Assembly: GCA_903917735.1 (NCBI GenBank)
Contig: CAIXBR010000010.1
Coordinates: 35,970-99,969, forward strand
Length of the DNA stretch: 64,000 bases
From: an uncultured Elusimicrobia bacterium
Lineage (GTDB): Bacteria; Elusimicrobiota; Elusimicrobia; Elusimicrobiales; UBA9959
Direction of reading: 5' to 3'
The translations under genes were made by a program, and so were the position numbers. The notes below the pieces were generated by a model. It did not search any database and was not told the origin of the DNA. It saw nothing but the letters and a program-made list of their open reading frames with translations. Every line of letters starts with the position of its first letter. The stretch's first letter is position 1. Of this stretch, positions 55,774 through 62,746 are shown piece after piece.

Positions 55774-56070
55774 CTAACTGACCTTTACCGAAATCTTAGC
55801 GAGATACTTATCCAGGTCGTCGGCAGGCCTCGGGATCACGTGCATCCCCACGAGCTCGCCCACTTTCTGGGCGGAGGCGGCGCCTGCTTCCACCGCGGCG
55901 CGCACGGCGCCCACTTCGCCCACGCACAGCGTGGTAACGTAGCCGGAGCCTATCTTTTCGTAGCCGATCAGACGCACCTTGGCGGCCTTGCTCATGGCGT
56001 CAGAGGCTTCTATCATGCCTATGAAACCCTTGGTCTCTATCATTCCCAACGCTTCTTTCGGTTCTGACAT
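55774..56070 (-). CDS. BMC-H hexameric microcompartment shell protein (first copy)
   Basis: 98 aa, a single BMC domain: [20 protein letters not shown], then [20 protein letters not shown] and [11 protein letters not shown]. The hexamer tiles the facets of the shell. The pore loop contains KIGSG with Tyr following, where PduA-like proteins have Leu. The C-terminal extension ([20 protein letters not shown]) is typical. It is a paralogue of the BMC-H at 60626-60910 (about 60 percent identical by eye), so the shell has two facet types. It lies 23 bp after deoC. Confidence 0.96.
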   Translation of the reverse strand: MSEPKEALGMIETKGFIGMIEASDAMSKAAKVRLIGYEKIGSGYVTTLCVGEVGAVRAAVEAGAASAQKVGELVGMHVIPRPADDLDKYLAKISVKVS

Positions 56071-56093
56071 AGTGGCTCCTTATTAGCTCTAAA

Positions 56094-57140
56094 TTAGTAC
56101 TGCCCTTTGGCGGCTTCGCCGCCTGAAACTATGGCTATGCTGGCGCTGGTCCCCAGGCGGTTGGCGCCGGCCTTTATCATGGCCGCGGCCACCTCGGCGT
56201 TCTTGATGCCGCCGGAAGCTTTTACGCCCATCTCGGGGCCAACGGTCTCGCGCATCAACGCAACGTCTTCGGGAGTGGCGCCGCCCGTCCCGAAGCCGGT
56301 GGAGGTCTTAACGAAGTCGGCCTGGGCGAGCTTTGCCATCTTGCAAGCGCGGACCTTCTCGTCCCTGGTAAGATAGGAGGTCTCAAGAATGACCTTGAGC
56401 AGTTTGCCGCGGGTGGCCTCACGCACGGCCTTGATATCGTCCAGCACCAACTGGTCGTTGCCGGATTTGAGTGCGCCGATATTGATGACCATATCTATCT
56501 CTTCGGCGCCGTTGGCCATGGCGTCGCGGGCCTCTATCGCCTTAACGGTGGGCGTGGTGGAGCCCAGCGGGAAACCTATGACGGTGCAGACCTTCACGGT
56601 TGAGCCGCGCAGCAGTCGGGCCGACATCGCCACGTAGCCTGGGTTCACGCAGACGGAGGCGAAGCGGTACTTGCGGGCCTCCTCGCAGAGCTTGCCTATT
56701 TCTTCCTGGGTGGCGTTGGCCTTCAGCAGGGTATGGTCTATCATGCCGGCTATCGAGGAGCTGGCCTCGTTGGGGTTGCAGAAGCTGACCCGGTCCGCGC
56801 TGGCTTTCACCTGCTGGGCGGTGTAGTTGGTCAGGGGATTGCAGTGCTGACAGGATGAGCTGCAGGTATTCTCCTCAAGACGGCAACTACCACCCGACAA
56901 CGGCATAGATGAAGAATTATATTGTCCAGTCCTGTTTTCCACAGGACTGGACCCGCCCTGGCCGGAGCAGGTTTTTTTCTCGGCGGGACCGGGCTGGTTC
57001 ACGAGCGGGTGCTGGAAGATCTTCCCGGCGGAACCGATGCTAACGGAATCCCCCAGACTCTGTCTGGGAGCGGGAGAGCCACCAGCCTTCATTATCCTGG
57101 CCACTTCGGCCGCTATCTTCTTTATATCTTCGTCGTTCAT
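56094..57140 (-). CDS. deoC: Deoxyribose-5-phosphate aldolase with microcompartment targeting extension
   Basis: 348 aa, about 120 longer at the N-terminus than typical DeoC. The extension starts with an amphipathic helix ([20 protein letters not shown]) of encapsulation-peptide type, similar to the aldehyde dehydrogenase N-terminus. A Ser/Pro-rich linker follows with Cys at 58, 86, 93, 97 and 100. The aldolase domain starts near 131 ([19 protein letters not shown]) and has Asp in EIDMVINIG, Lys in [11 protein letters not shown] and the Schiff-base Lys in [13 protein letters not shown]. It cleaves 2-deoxyribose-5-phosphate to acetaldehyde and glyceraldehyde-3-phosphate. It supplies the aldehyde for the co-encoded dehydrogenase and is the presumed signature enzyme of the compartment. 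Confidence 0.95.
   Translation of the reverse strand: MNDEDIKKIAAEVARIMKAGGSPAPRQSLGDSVSIGSAGKIFQHPLVNQPGPAEKKTCSGQGGSSPVENRTGQYNSSSMPLSGGSCRLEENTCSSSCQHCNPLTNYTAQQVKASADRVSFCNPNEASSSIAGMIDHTLLKANATQEEIGKLCEEARKYRFASVCVNPGYVAMSARLLRGSTVKVCTVIGFPLGSTTPTVKAIEARDAMANGAEEIDMVINIGALKSGNDQLVLDDIKAVREATRGKLLKVILETSYLTRDEKVRACKMAKLAQADFVKTSTGFGTGGATPEDVALMRETVGPEMGVKASGGIKNAEVAAAMIKAGANRLGTSASIAIVSGGEAAKGQY
56926..56950. repeat. Perfect palindrome inside the deoC linker
   Basis: CCAGTCCTGT and its exact complement around TTTCC. It lies in the low-complexity linker, next to a locally A/T-rich stretch (56908-56925) unlike the rest of the gene. It may be a small palindromic element inserted in frame. 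Confidence 0.6.
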
Positions 57141-57143
57141 AAT

Positions 57144-57431
57144 TTAGTCCTTTCCGGTAATGTGCACCGTATCCACAATGCCGGCTATAACGGTGCGCAC
57201 CGGAGCTTTGGAGTTTTTTAAAATTTTTCTGGCCGAGCCGCCCTCGTCCACTATAAGCACGATATCCCCTGGGCCCGCCCCCTGGTTGCCGTCCAAGGCC
57301 AGCGTGGCCTCGCCCACCAGCTTATTGTTGTCCATCGGGTCCACGGCCTTCACCAACAGCATGGTAGCGTTCTTCAGCCCCGTGTGCTTGCGGGTGGCCC
57401 AGACATTGCCTATGACTTTAGCTACGAACAT
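57144..57431 (-). CDS. BMC-P pentameric shell vertex protein (EutN/CcmL), copy 1
   Basis: 95 aa: MFVAKVIGNVWATRKHTGLK, VKAVDP, GAGPGDIVLIVDEGGSARKI and TVIAGIVDTV. These are the EutN/CcmL fold hallmarks, with the GSSAR-type turn here as GGSAR. Pentamers cap the vertices of the icosahedral shell. The stop lies 3 bp before the deoC start. Confidence 0.95.
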   Translation of the reverse strand: MFVAKVIGNVWATRKHTGLKNATMLLVKAVDPMDNNKLVGEATLALDGNQGAGPGDIVLIVDEGGSARKILKNSKAPVRTVIAGIVDTVHITGKD

Positions 57432-57461
57432 AAATTGCCTGCCATCAACTTTTGCACAGTT

Positions 57462-57806
57462 TTATTGCCTTTCCGGCAATTTTCCCTTACCGGGAAGCTC
57501 GCTAACGCTCGCAATCAGCCTCTTGCCGTCGATTATCCCGACTATAGCGGCGTCCACCGGCGGAAGCGGTGTCCCCACGGCAGTTTCGCCTTCCCAGCCT
57601 TCGAAAGCCAATATGGCCTCGCGCGAGGCCACGAAGAAAACGGTCTCCCCGGCGCCGGCGCCCACCGTATCGCCCGCCACCAGCGGGTCGCCCGACGGCT
57701 TGTCCGTCTCCCAGTCCAAAGGCTGTATAAGGAGCAGGGTCTTAGCTTCCATGCCGCAGCACTGGCGTGAGCAGAAAACCCGTCCTATTACCTTTGCCTG
57801 TTTCAT
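57462..57806 (-). CDS. BMC-P pentameric shell vertex protein (EutN/CcmL), divergent copy 2
   Basis: 114 aa. The N-terminus (KQAKVIGRVFCSRQCCGMEA, then LLLIQPLDWE) and VGAGAGETVFFVASREA give the family, but the GSSAR turn is lost. An insert (FEGWEGETAVGTPLPP) precedes AAIVGIIDG. It carries CSRQCC, three Cys in six residues, which is unusual for a vertex protein. It lies 6 bp after the RpiB-like gene and 30 bp before copy 1. Confidence 0.9.
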   Translation of the reverse strand: MKQAKVIGRVFCSRQCCGMEAKTLLLIQPLDWETDKPSGDPLVAGDTVGAGAGETVFFVASREAILAFEGWEGETAVGTPLPPVDAAIVGIIDGKRLIASVSELPGKGKLPERQ

Positions 57807-57812
57807 TTTATT

Positions 57813-58259
57813 TCAGCAGCAGCGCTGTTCTATAGCCGTTATCTTGTCCAGGCGCTTCTGGTACTTCCCTCCCTCGAAAGGGGTGTTCAGCCAGACCTTC
57901 ACCATTTCCTGCAGGGCCAGCTCGCCGTGGGTCTTGCCGCCTAGGCACAGCACGTTGCAGTCCTCGTGGGCCGAAGCGAAGCGCGCCGAAATGACATCGT
58001 AGGCGGCCACGGCCCTTATGCCGTGCACCTTGTTGGCGGCCAGCGGCATGGCGCCGTTGAAGCCGTCAACCAGCACCGCGCGGTCGAATTCCTTCTTGCG
58101 AACCGCTTCGCTTACCAGCAACGCTATGTCCGGGAAATCCACGGGCTCCAGGGAGTAGCAGCCGAAATCCGCCACATCGTGACCCAGGCCCTGGAGGAAC
58201 TTCTTCAGCTTCTCCTTGGCTTCAAAACCCGCGTGGTCGGCGCCTATGACTAATCTCAT
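57813..58259 (-). CDS. RpiB-like sugar-phosphate isomerase with altered active-site loop
   Basis: 148 aa from the ATG at 58259. A longer frame to 58343 overlaps BMC-T and is not family-like. The RpiB/LacAB fold is clear: MRLVIGADHAGFEAKEKLKK, VDFPDIALLVSEAV, AANKVHGIRAVAAYD, ASAHEDCNVLCLGG (His conserved) and KRLDKITAIEQ. In E. coli RpiB the loop before AANK is ICGTGVGIS with the catalytic Cys; here it is VDGFNGAMPL. The Cys is replaced by Asp and the GTGxG anion loop is gone. The Glu used instead in mycobacterial RpiB is not present either. It could act on another sugar phosphate or be structural. It lies 16 bp after BMC-T. Confidence 0.85.
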   Translation of the reverse strand: MRLVIGADHAGFEAKEKLKKFLQGLGHDVADFGCYSLEPVDFPDIALLVSEAVRKKEFDRAVLVDGFNGAMPLAANKVHGIRAVAAYDVISARFASAHEDCNVLCLGGKTHGELALQEMVKVWLNTPFEGGKYQKRLDKITAIEQRCC

Positions 58260-58275
58260 AAAGTCTCCTATAAGC

Positions 58276-58824
58276 TTATATCGCCGCGCCGATGTGTTCG
58301 TGCGCGTTGGGGATGACGATGCGGCTGACCACGGCGTCCTCACCTATTGCTTTCACTCCGGCGGACACCGCGGTGCGCACCGCTCCAGGTTCGCCGACCA
58401 CGGTGAAGTAGCCCTTGCCGCCTATGCCCTTGCCGGTGTTGACCTCGGCCACGTGCACGAAGGCCGCCTTGGCCGCCGCATCGGCGGCGAACAGCGCGGG
58501 CAGCGCCTCTTTGGTCTCAACTATCCCGACGGCTTCAATCTTGTTGGGCTTCACCTTCTTGTTGAGGGCGGCGAGAGCCCCGGCGTGGATATTGCGGATG
58601 ATGTGGTGCGCGATCACGGTTTTGCCCGCTGTCTCTACGCCCTTGGCCAGCGAGGATTCCACTTCCCCGACCGGGCCGGAGATGACGATTATATATTTAC
58701 CCTTGGAGATGGCCTGATGGACCTCCGGTTTTACCCCGGCGGCCTTGCACATCGCATCCAGGGCTTCTATGCCCCTGGCTATCGACGAAGTTTCCATCAA
58801 ACCTACGGCTATATTTGCCTGCAT
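58276..58824 (-). CDS. BMC-T tandem-domain trimeric shell protein
   Basis: 182 aa with two BMC domains in tandem. The first runs from ANIAVGLMETSSIARGIEAL to GEVESSLAKGVETAG and the second from EAVGIVETKEALPALFAADA to AVRTAVSAGVKAIGEDAVVS. The trimer forms a pseudo-hexameric tile, often with a gated or wider pore for larger metabolites. There is no Cys cluster like the iron-sulfur site of PduT. It is the only BMC-T in the operon and sits directly downstream of the aldehyde dehydrogenase. Confidence 0.95.
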   Translation of the reverse strand: MQANIAVGLMETSSIARGIEALDAMCKAAGVKPEVHQAISKGKYIIVISGPVGEVESSLAKGVETAGKTVIAHHIIRNIHAGALAALNKKVKPNKIEAVGIVETKEALPALFAADAAAKAAFVHVAEVNTGKGIGGKGYFTVVGEPGAVRTAVSAGVKAIGEDAVVSRIVIPNAHEHIGAAI

Positions 58825-58833
58825 ATTAACTCC

Positions 58834-60243
58834 TTAAGCTATCCTGAGGTCGCCAACTACGCTGCACTGCAGCGGGCGCGCGAAATGGCTGGTCTTAGTG
58901 ATGCCGTCGCCCGTCGGGGTGCCGATGGACATGGAGGCGTAGCCCTCGCCCAGCCCCAACCCGTGCAGCGTGCAGCCGTTCTTCACGAATATCGAGCACG
59001 CCATGCGTCGGCCCATCTTTGTCATGTTCTTGATATTAGTTGAATACATGCCGGCAGAGTGGTGGTTCTCCCCCTCCACGAAACGGGCTAGTTCTATAGC
59101 CGCGTCTATGTCTCTCGCTACCGTGACCGGCAGCACCGGCATCAGCTGCTCGCTCACCACGAAGGGGTGGTCGTTCGGCACTTCGGCCCAGAGCACGCGG
59201 ATCTCGTCGGATAAGTTAAGGCCTATGTCCCTGGCTATCACCGACGGATTTTTGCCTATGAAGGCGCGGTTCACCTTGGGTTCCCGGCCGGCTTCGAGAA
59301 TAGCGAGCTTTGTGAGCTGATCCATCTGCGGGCCGCTCAGTTCATAGGCGCGGGGATCGGAGCGCATGGCTTCCAGGAAGCGCGCGCGGGCGGCCTCAAC
59401 CACTATAACTTCCTTCTCCGCTATGCAGAGCACGTTATTGTCGAAGCCGCAGCCATAAATTATTTCCCTGGCGCAATCCGGGAACACGGCGGTTTCGTCC
59501 ACCACTACCGGGGGATTGCCGGGCCCGGCGGCTATGGTCTTGCAGGGCTTGCCCGCGGTCATGGCAACTTTCACTATGGCTGGGCCGCCGGTGACTATAT
59601 TCATGTTCGTCTTCTGGTGGCACAAAAGCTGTTTGGTTATTTCCTGAGTGGGCGCGGCCATGGAAACCACCAGGTTGGCCGGGCCGCCCGCCGCTATTAT
59701 GGCCTTATTCAGCACCCGCACGGCGTCGGCTACGCAGCCCTTGGCCGCCGGATGCGGGGAGAACACCACTGAATTTCCGGCTGAAAGTATGCCGATGGCG
59801 TTGCTTATTATAGTTGCAACGGCATTAGTGGAAGGGGTGATTGAGGCCACCACTCCGAACGGCGCGTATTCAACCAGGGTAAGCCCCTTGTCCCCGGTAT
59901 AGGACACGGCGCGCAGGTCTTCCACGCCGGGGGTCCCGTCGATGCAGACCATGTTCTTAAGGACCTTGTCTTCCACGCGGCCCATGCCGGTCTCGGCCAC
60001 GGCCAGTTCCGCCCAGCGGCGGGCGTTGGCGCGGGAAACTTCGCGCATGGCGGCTATGATCTTCTCGCGCGCCACCAGACCCAGGTCCTGAAATACGGGC
60101 TGGGCCGACTCCGCGGCGTTCACGGCTTCGTCCACGGTATCGAACACCGGGCCGCCGGAAGAACTTCCGCTTTCCGTCTGCGCGCCGAGGCTGCGCACCA
60201 CCTCGGTGACTATTTTTTTAAGATCTTCTTCGCTGATCGGCAT
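58834..60243 (-). CDS. CoA-acylating aldehyde dehydrogenase (PduP/EutE type)
   Basis: 469 aa. The N-terminal amphipathic helix (MPISEEDLKKIVTEVVRSLG) is a standard encapsulation peptide. The catalytic domain has VEYAPFGVVASITPSTNAVA, the nucleotide-binding region GNSVVFSPHPAAKGC, catalytic Cys in GFDNNVLCIAEKEVIVV (about residue 268), and C-terminal GCTLHGLGLGEGYASMSIG. It oxidises acetaldehyde with NAD+ and CoA to acetyl-CoA inside the shell. It is matched to the DeoC product upstream in the pathway and to PduL downstream of it. It lies 9 bp before BMC-T. Confidence 0.96.
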   Translation of the reverse strand: MPISEEDLKKIVTEVVRSLGAQTESGSSSGGPVFDTVDEAVNAAESAQPVFQDLGLVAREKIIAAMREVSRANARRWAELAVAETGMGRVEDKVLKNMVCIDGTPGVEDLRAVSYTGDKGLTLVEYAPFGVVASITPSTNAVATIISNAIGILSAGNSVVFSPHPAAKGCVADAVRVLNKAIIAAGGPANLVVSMAAPTQEITKQLLCHQKTNMNIVTGGPAIVKVAMTAGKPCKTIAAGPGNPPVVVDETAVFPDCAREIIYGCGFDNNVLCIAEKEVIVVEAARARFLEAMRSDPRAYELSGPQMDQLTKLAILEAGREPKVNRAFIGKNPSVIARDIGLNLSDEIRVLWAEVPNDHPFVVSEQLMPVLPVTVARDIDAAIELARFVEGENHHSAGMYSTNIKNMTKMGRRMACSIFVKNGCTLHGLGLGEGYASMSIGTPTGDGITKTSHFARPLQCSVVGDLRIA

Positions 60244-60253
60244 AAGCTTTTAC

Positions 60254-60562
60254 CTAGTCCAGCATCTTATCGGAAGACTTCTTGAAAACTACCTTGCCGT
60301 TCTTTTCTATGGTGTCCACTATGGCGAAAACGGTGCAGTCCACCGGCGTACCTTCGGTCTTCGAGGTCTGGCGGGCGCTAGAGCCCTGCACAAGCAGGAC
60401 CAGCTCGCCGGTGCCGGCGCCTACGGCGTCTATGCCGACCAGCGTGTTGCCGCGCGGCTTGTCGTCCAGGCCCACCGGCTGCACCATCAGAAGCTTGGTC
60501 CCCACAAGTTTGTCGTCCTTGCGGGTGCAGACCACGTTACCCACTACTCGTGCGAATAGCAT
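60254..60562 (-). CDS. BMC-P pentameric shell vertex protein (EutN/CcmL), copy 3
   Basis: 102 aa: MLFARVVGNVVCTRKDDKLV, TKLLMVQPVGLDDKPRG, VGIDAVGAGTGELVLLVQGS and CTVFAIVDTIE. It has the intact GSSAR turn (GSSARQT) and is the most canonical of the three vertex proteins. It lies 10 bp upstream of the aldehyde dehydrogenase. Confidence 0.95.
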   Translation of the reverse strand: MLFARVVGNVVCTRKDDKLVGTKLLMVQPVGLDDKPRGNTLVGIDAVGAGTGELVLLVQGSSARQTSKTEGTPVDCTVFAIVDTIEKNGKVVFKKSSDKMLD

Positions 60563-60625
60563 GATTCCTCCACTGAACCGGGACAGGGGCTTAAGCGGCC
60601 CCTTTCCCCGTCAGATAAATCCCGG

Positions 60626-60910
60626 TTATTTGCGCTTGACTTCGCTTATGGGCAGTTTGCCTTCCAGGTCGCCGTGGGGCTGCGGTATCACGTGCACGCT
60701 CACCAGCTCCCCTACTTTCTGGGCGGCGGCGCCGCCGGCGTCGCAGGCGGCGCGGCAAGCGGCCACTTCGCCCCTGAAAAGGATGGTCACCAGGCCGGAG
60801 CCTATCTTTTCGTAGCCGACTATCTTCACGTTAGCGGCCTTCACGGCGGCGTCGGCCGCTTCCACACAGGCCACAAGGCCCTTGGTTTCTATCATTCCGA
60901 GTGCTTCCAT
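60626..60910 (-). CDS. BMC-H hexameric microcompartment shell protein (second copy)
   Basis: 94 aa: [40 protein letters not shown] and [20 protein letters not shown]. It has the canonical pore KIGSGLV of PduA-like proteins. It differs from the other BMC-H by three additional Cys (in [15 protein letters not shown]). It is the first shell gene after pduL and probably the more abundant facet tile. Confidence 0.96.
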   Translation of the reverse strand: MEALGMIETKGLVACVEAADAAVKAANVKIVGYEKIGSGLVTILFRGEVAACRAACDAGGAAAQKVGELVSVHVIPQPHGDLEGKLPISEVKRK

Positions 60911-60965
60911 TGTATCCTCCTGTAAAACTAATCCTAAATTTTCACTGCGCCGGCGAGCTCCCGTT

Positions 60966-61598
60966 CTACACTATGAACCCGGGGTCGCCGTTGTTCATGC
61001 CGGCCGCGTTGGCTTCGTCCACGTCGATGTGCATTTCCAGCGCGAACTTGTCCGAAACGCGGCAGAGCACGCGTTCGTAGATCGTTTCCCGGTCCGTGCC
61101 GCGGCCGGCTAGCACGCGCACTTCCTGGCCGTCCTTCACCTTATACTCCTCGGCTTCCTTCGTATGGAAATGGATATGCCGCTTCGACAATATCACGCCG
61201 CCCTTCAGCGTGATGGTCCCTTTCGGGCCTATCACTTTTATGCCGGGGGTATTGTCCAGCTTGCCGGAATCGCGTATCGGGGCTTCTACGCCCAGCTTGC
61301 GCGCGTCGGCGCGGGAGATCTCCACCTGGCTGTAAGTCCTGTAGGGGCCTATCATGCGCACGTCTTTTATCGCGCCCTTGGGGCCTTCTATCGTCACCAG
61401 CTCTTTGCAGGCGAACTGGCCGGGCTGCTTCACGGGTTTATGCAGCGTGGCTTCGGAGTCGGCGCCGAAAAGGGCCTTGAAGTCCTCTTTAGTGAAGTGC
61501 GTGTGACGGTTCGAGATCCCGACCGGCACGGATTTGGCTGAGCGCTCCTGGCGGACCTTTATGTCCTCTACTATCTCTTTAACAAGTTTTTCGTCCAT
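60966..61598 (-). CDS. pduL: Phosphotransacylase PduL
   Basis: 210 aa. The N-terminal helix ([20 protein letters not shown]) is a predicted encapsulation peptide. Two PduL beta-barrel domains follow with the metal-binding His motifs [10 protein letters not shown] near residue 33 and [15 protein letters not shown] near 141, plus [16 protein letters not shown]. It converts acetyl-CoA and phosphate to acetyl-phosphate, recycling CoA inside the compartment for the aldehyde dehydrogenase. It lies 19 bp after tpiA. No acetate kinase is in the window. Confidence 0.96.
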   Translation of the reverse strand: MDEKLVKEIVEDIKVRQERSAKSVPVGISNRHTHFTKEDFKALFGADSEATLHKPVKQPGQFACKELVTIEGPKGAIKDVRMIGPYRTYSQVEISRADARKLGVEAPIRDSGKLDNTPGIKVIGPKGTITLKGGVILSKRHIHFHTKEAEEYKVKDGQEVRVLAGRGTDRETIYERVLCRVSDKFALEMHIDVDEANAAGMNNGDPGFIV

Positions 61599-61617
61599 TG
61601 TTGTTTACCTCTGTTGT

Positions 61618-62397
61618 TTACCTTGTGAGTACTGTCTGGAAATGTATCACGCGCAGGAACTTGTCGGCTTTCAGGCTTTCCCCGCCGACCAGTGCGCCGT
61701 CGATGTCGGGCTGGGACATCAGTTCATCCACGTTATCGGCTTTTACGGAACCGCCGTAAAGAACGCGCACGGCGTCTGCGTAGGCCTTATTGTAAACGCG
61801 CTCCATCTGGCGCCTCACAAAAACATGGGCGTCCTGGGCCTGGTCCGGGGTGGCTGTCTTGCCGGTGCCTATGGCCCAGACGGGTTCGTAGGCTATTACT
61901 ACCTTCACGGCCTCGGCGGCGGTGATGCCGGAGAAGGCGCCTATAAGCTGGGTCTCCAGCACGCGGTAGGTCCGCTGGCTTTCGCGCTCTTCAAGGGTTT
62001 CGCCTATGCAGAGCACGGGGACAAGCCCGGCCTTTATGGCGGCCTTCAGCTTCTTATTGATCATCTCGTCGGTCTCAAGAAAAACCTTGCGGCGCTCGGA
62101 ATGGCCGATGATGGCGGCGGTGCAGCCCGCGTCTATCAGCTGCGAAGGGGCCACGGCGCCGGTGAAGGCGCCTTTTTCCTCCCAGGCGATGTCCTGGGAA
62201 GAAAGGATTATTTTGGAACCGGCCAGCGCGGCCTTTACGGCGTGCAGGCTGGTGAAAGTGGGAGCGAGCAGTACTTCGTGCTTAAGGTCCGCATCCAGCC
62301 CTTTCCGTATGGCGGCGGCCAAGTCGGCAGCCTCCTTGGAATTAAGGTGCATCTTCCAGTTGCCGGCTATCATGGGAATACGTTTGGTAGAAGCCAT
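61618..62397 (-). CDS. tpiA: Triosephosphate isomerase
   Basis: 259 aa, a normal TIM length. It has the catalytic Lys in AGNWKMHLNS, His in IIGHSERRKVF, Glu in VIAYEPVWAIGTGK, and the phosphate loop LYGGSVKADNV. It interconverts glyceraldehyde-3-phosphate and dihydroxyacetone-phosphate. It lacks an encapsulation helix, so it probably works in the cytoplasm. As the first gene of the microcompartment operon it links the DeoC product to glycolysis. A strong -10 and a GGAGA ribosome-binding site precede it. It may be the organism's only TpiA. Confidence 0.96.
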   Translation of the reverse strand: MASTKRIPMIAGNWKMHLNSKEAADLAAAIRKGLDADLKHEVLLAPTFTSLHAVKAALAGSKIILSSQDIAWEEKGAFTGAVAPSQLIDAGCTAAIIGHSERRKVFLETDEMINKKLKAAIKAGLVPVLCIGETLEERESQRTYRVLETQLIGAFSGITAAEAVKVVIAYEPVWAIGTGKTATPDQAQDAHVFVRRQMERVYNKAYADAVRVLYGGSVKADNVDELMSQPDIDGALVGGESLKADKFLRVIHFQTVLTR

Positions 62398-62426
62398 TTT
62401 TAGTCTCCTATGTATTAGATAAAAAT

Positions 62427-62457
62427 ATTATACAAATCTTCGGGTTTGAAATATCAA
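62427..62457 (-). promoter_or_regulatory. Promoter of the microcompartment operon
   Basis: On the minus strand TTGATA (62452-62457), 19-bp spacer, TATAAT (62427-62432), preceded by TTG. The leader is about 24 nt with GGAGA before the tpiA ATG. The perfect -10 suggests strong expression; the long spacer could require an activator. No operator palindrome is obvious. Confidence 0.65.
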
Positions 62458-62746
62458 TAAGGTCAGGATCTTCACGCGCTGGGCAAGGCGCCAGAGGTAA
62501 CGGATATTTCGTTTTGATGCTGTCAAGGATTGTGACCGCATCTTTTCGGCTTCGATATGATTATCGGGCTGATTGCGCTGACTTTGTTTGCTTAACGGGC
62601 AGCGGCAGGTTTCCCTCCGCGCTCCAATACTTGCGCAAGTGCCGTATCAGGCCTCAGTCTATACCGTATCAAGCGCTATGCGCAACATATGCCCGGGAAC
62701 TGTGATATTGGCCATCTATTGAACCATGCGTACCACAAATTGTTCA
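62458..62746. other. Intergenic region, no gene supported
   Basis: About 290 bp between the microcompartment promoter and the stop of the next minus-strand gene. A 63-codon frame on + (62514-62705) has no ribosome-binding site, no recognisable domain, and a composition unlike neighbouring genes. I see no clear hairpin terminator for the gene ending at 62747. Confidence 0.5.

Noticed and set aside
62514..62705. 63-codon plus-strand frame upstream of the microcompartment operon
   Set aside because: No ribosome-binding site, Cys/Arg-rich random-looking product, no domain.
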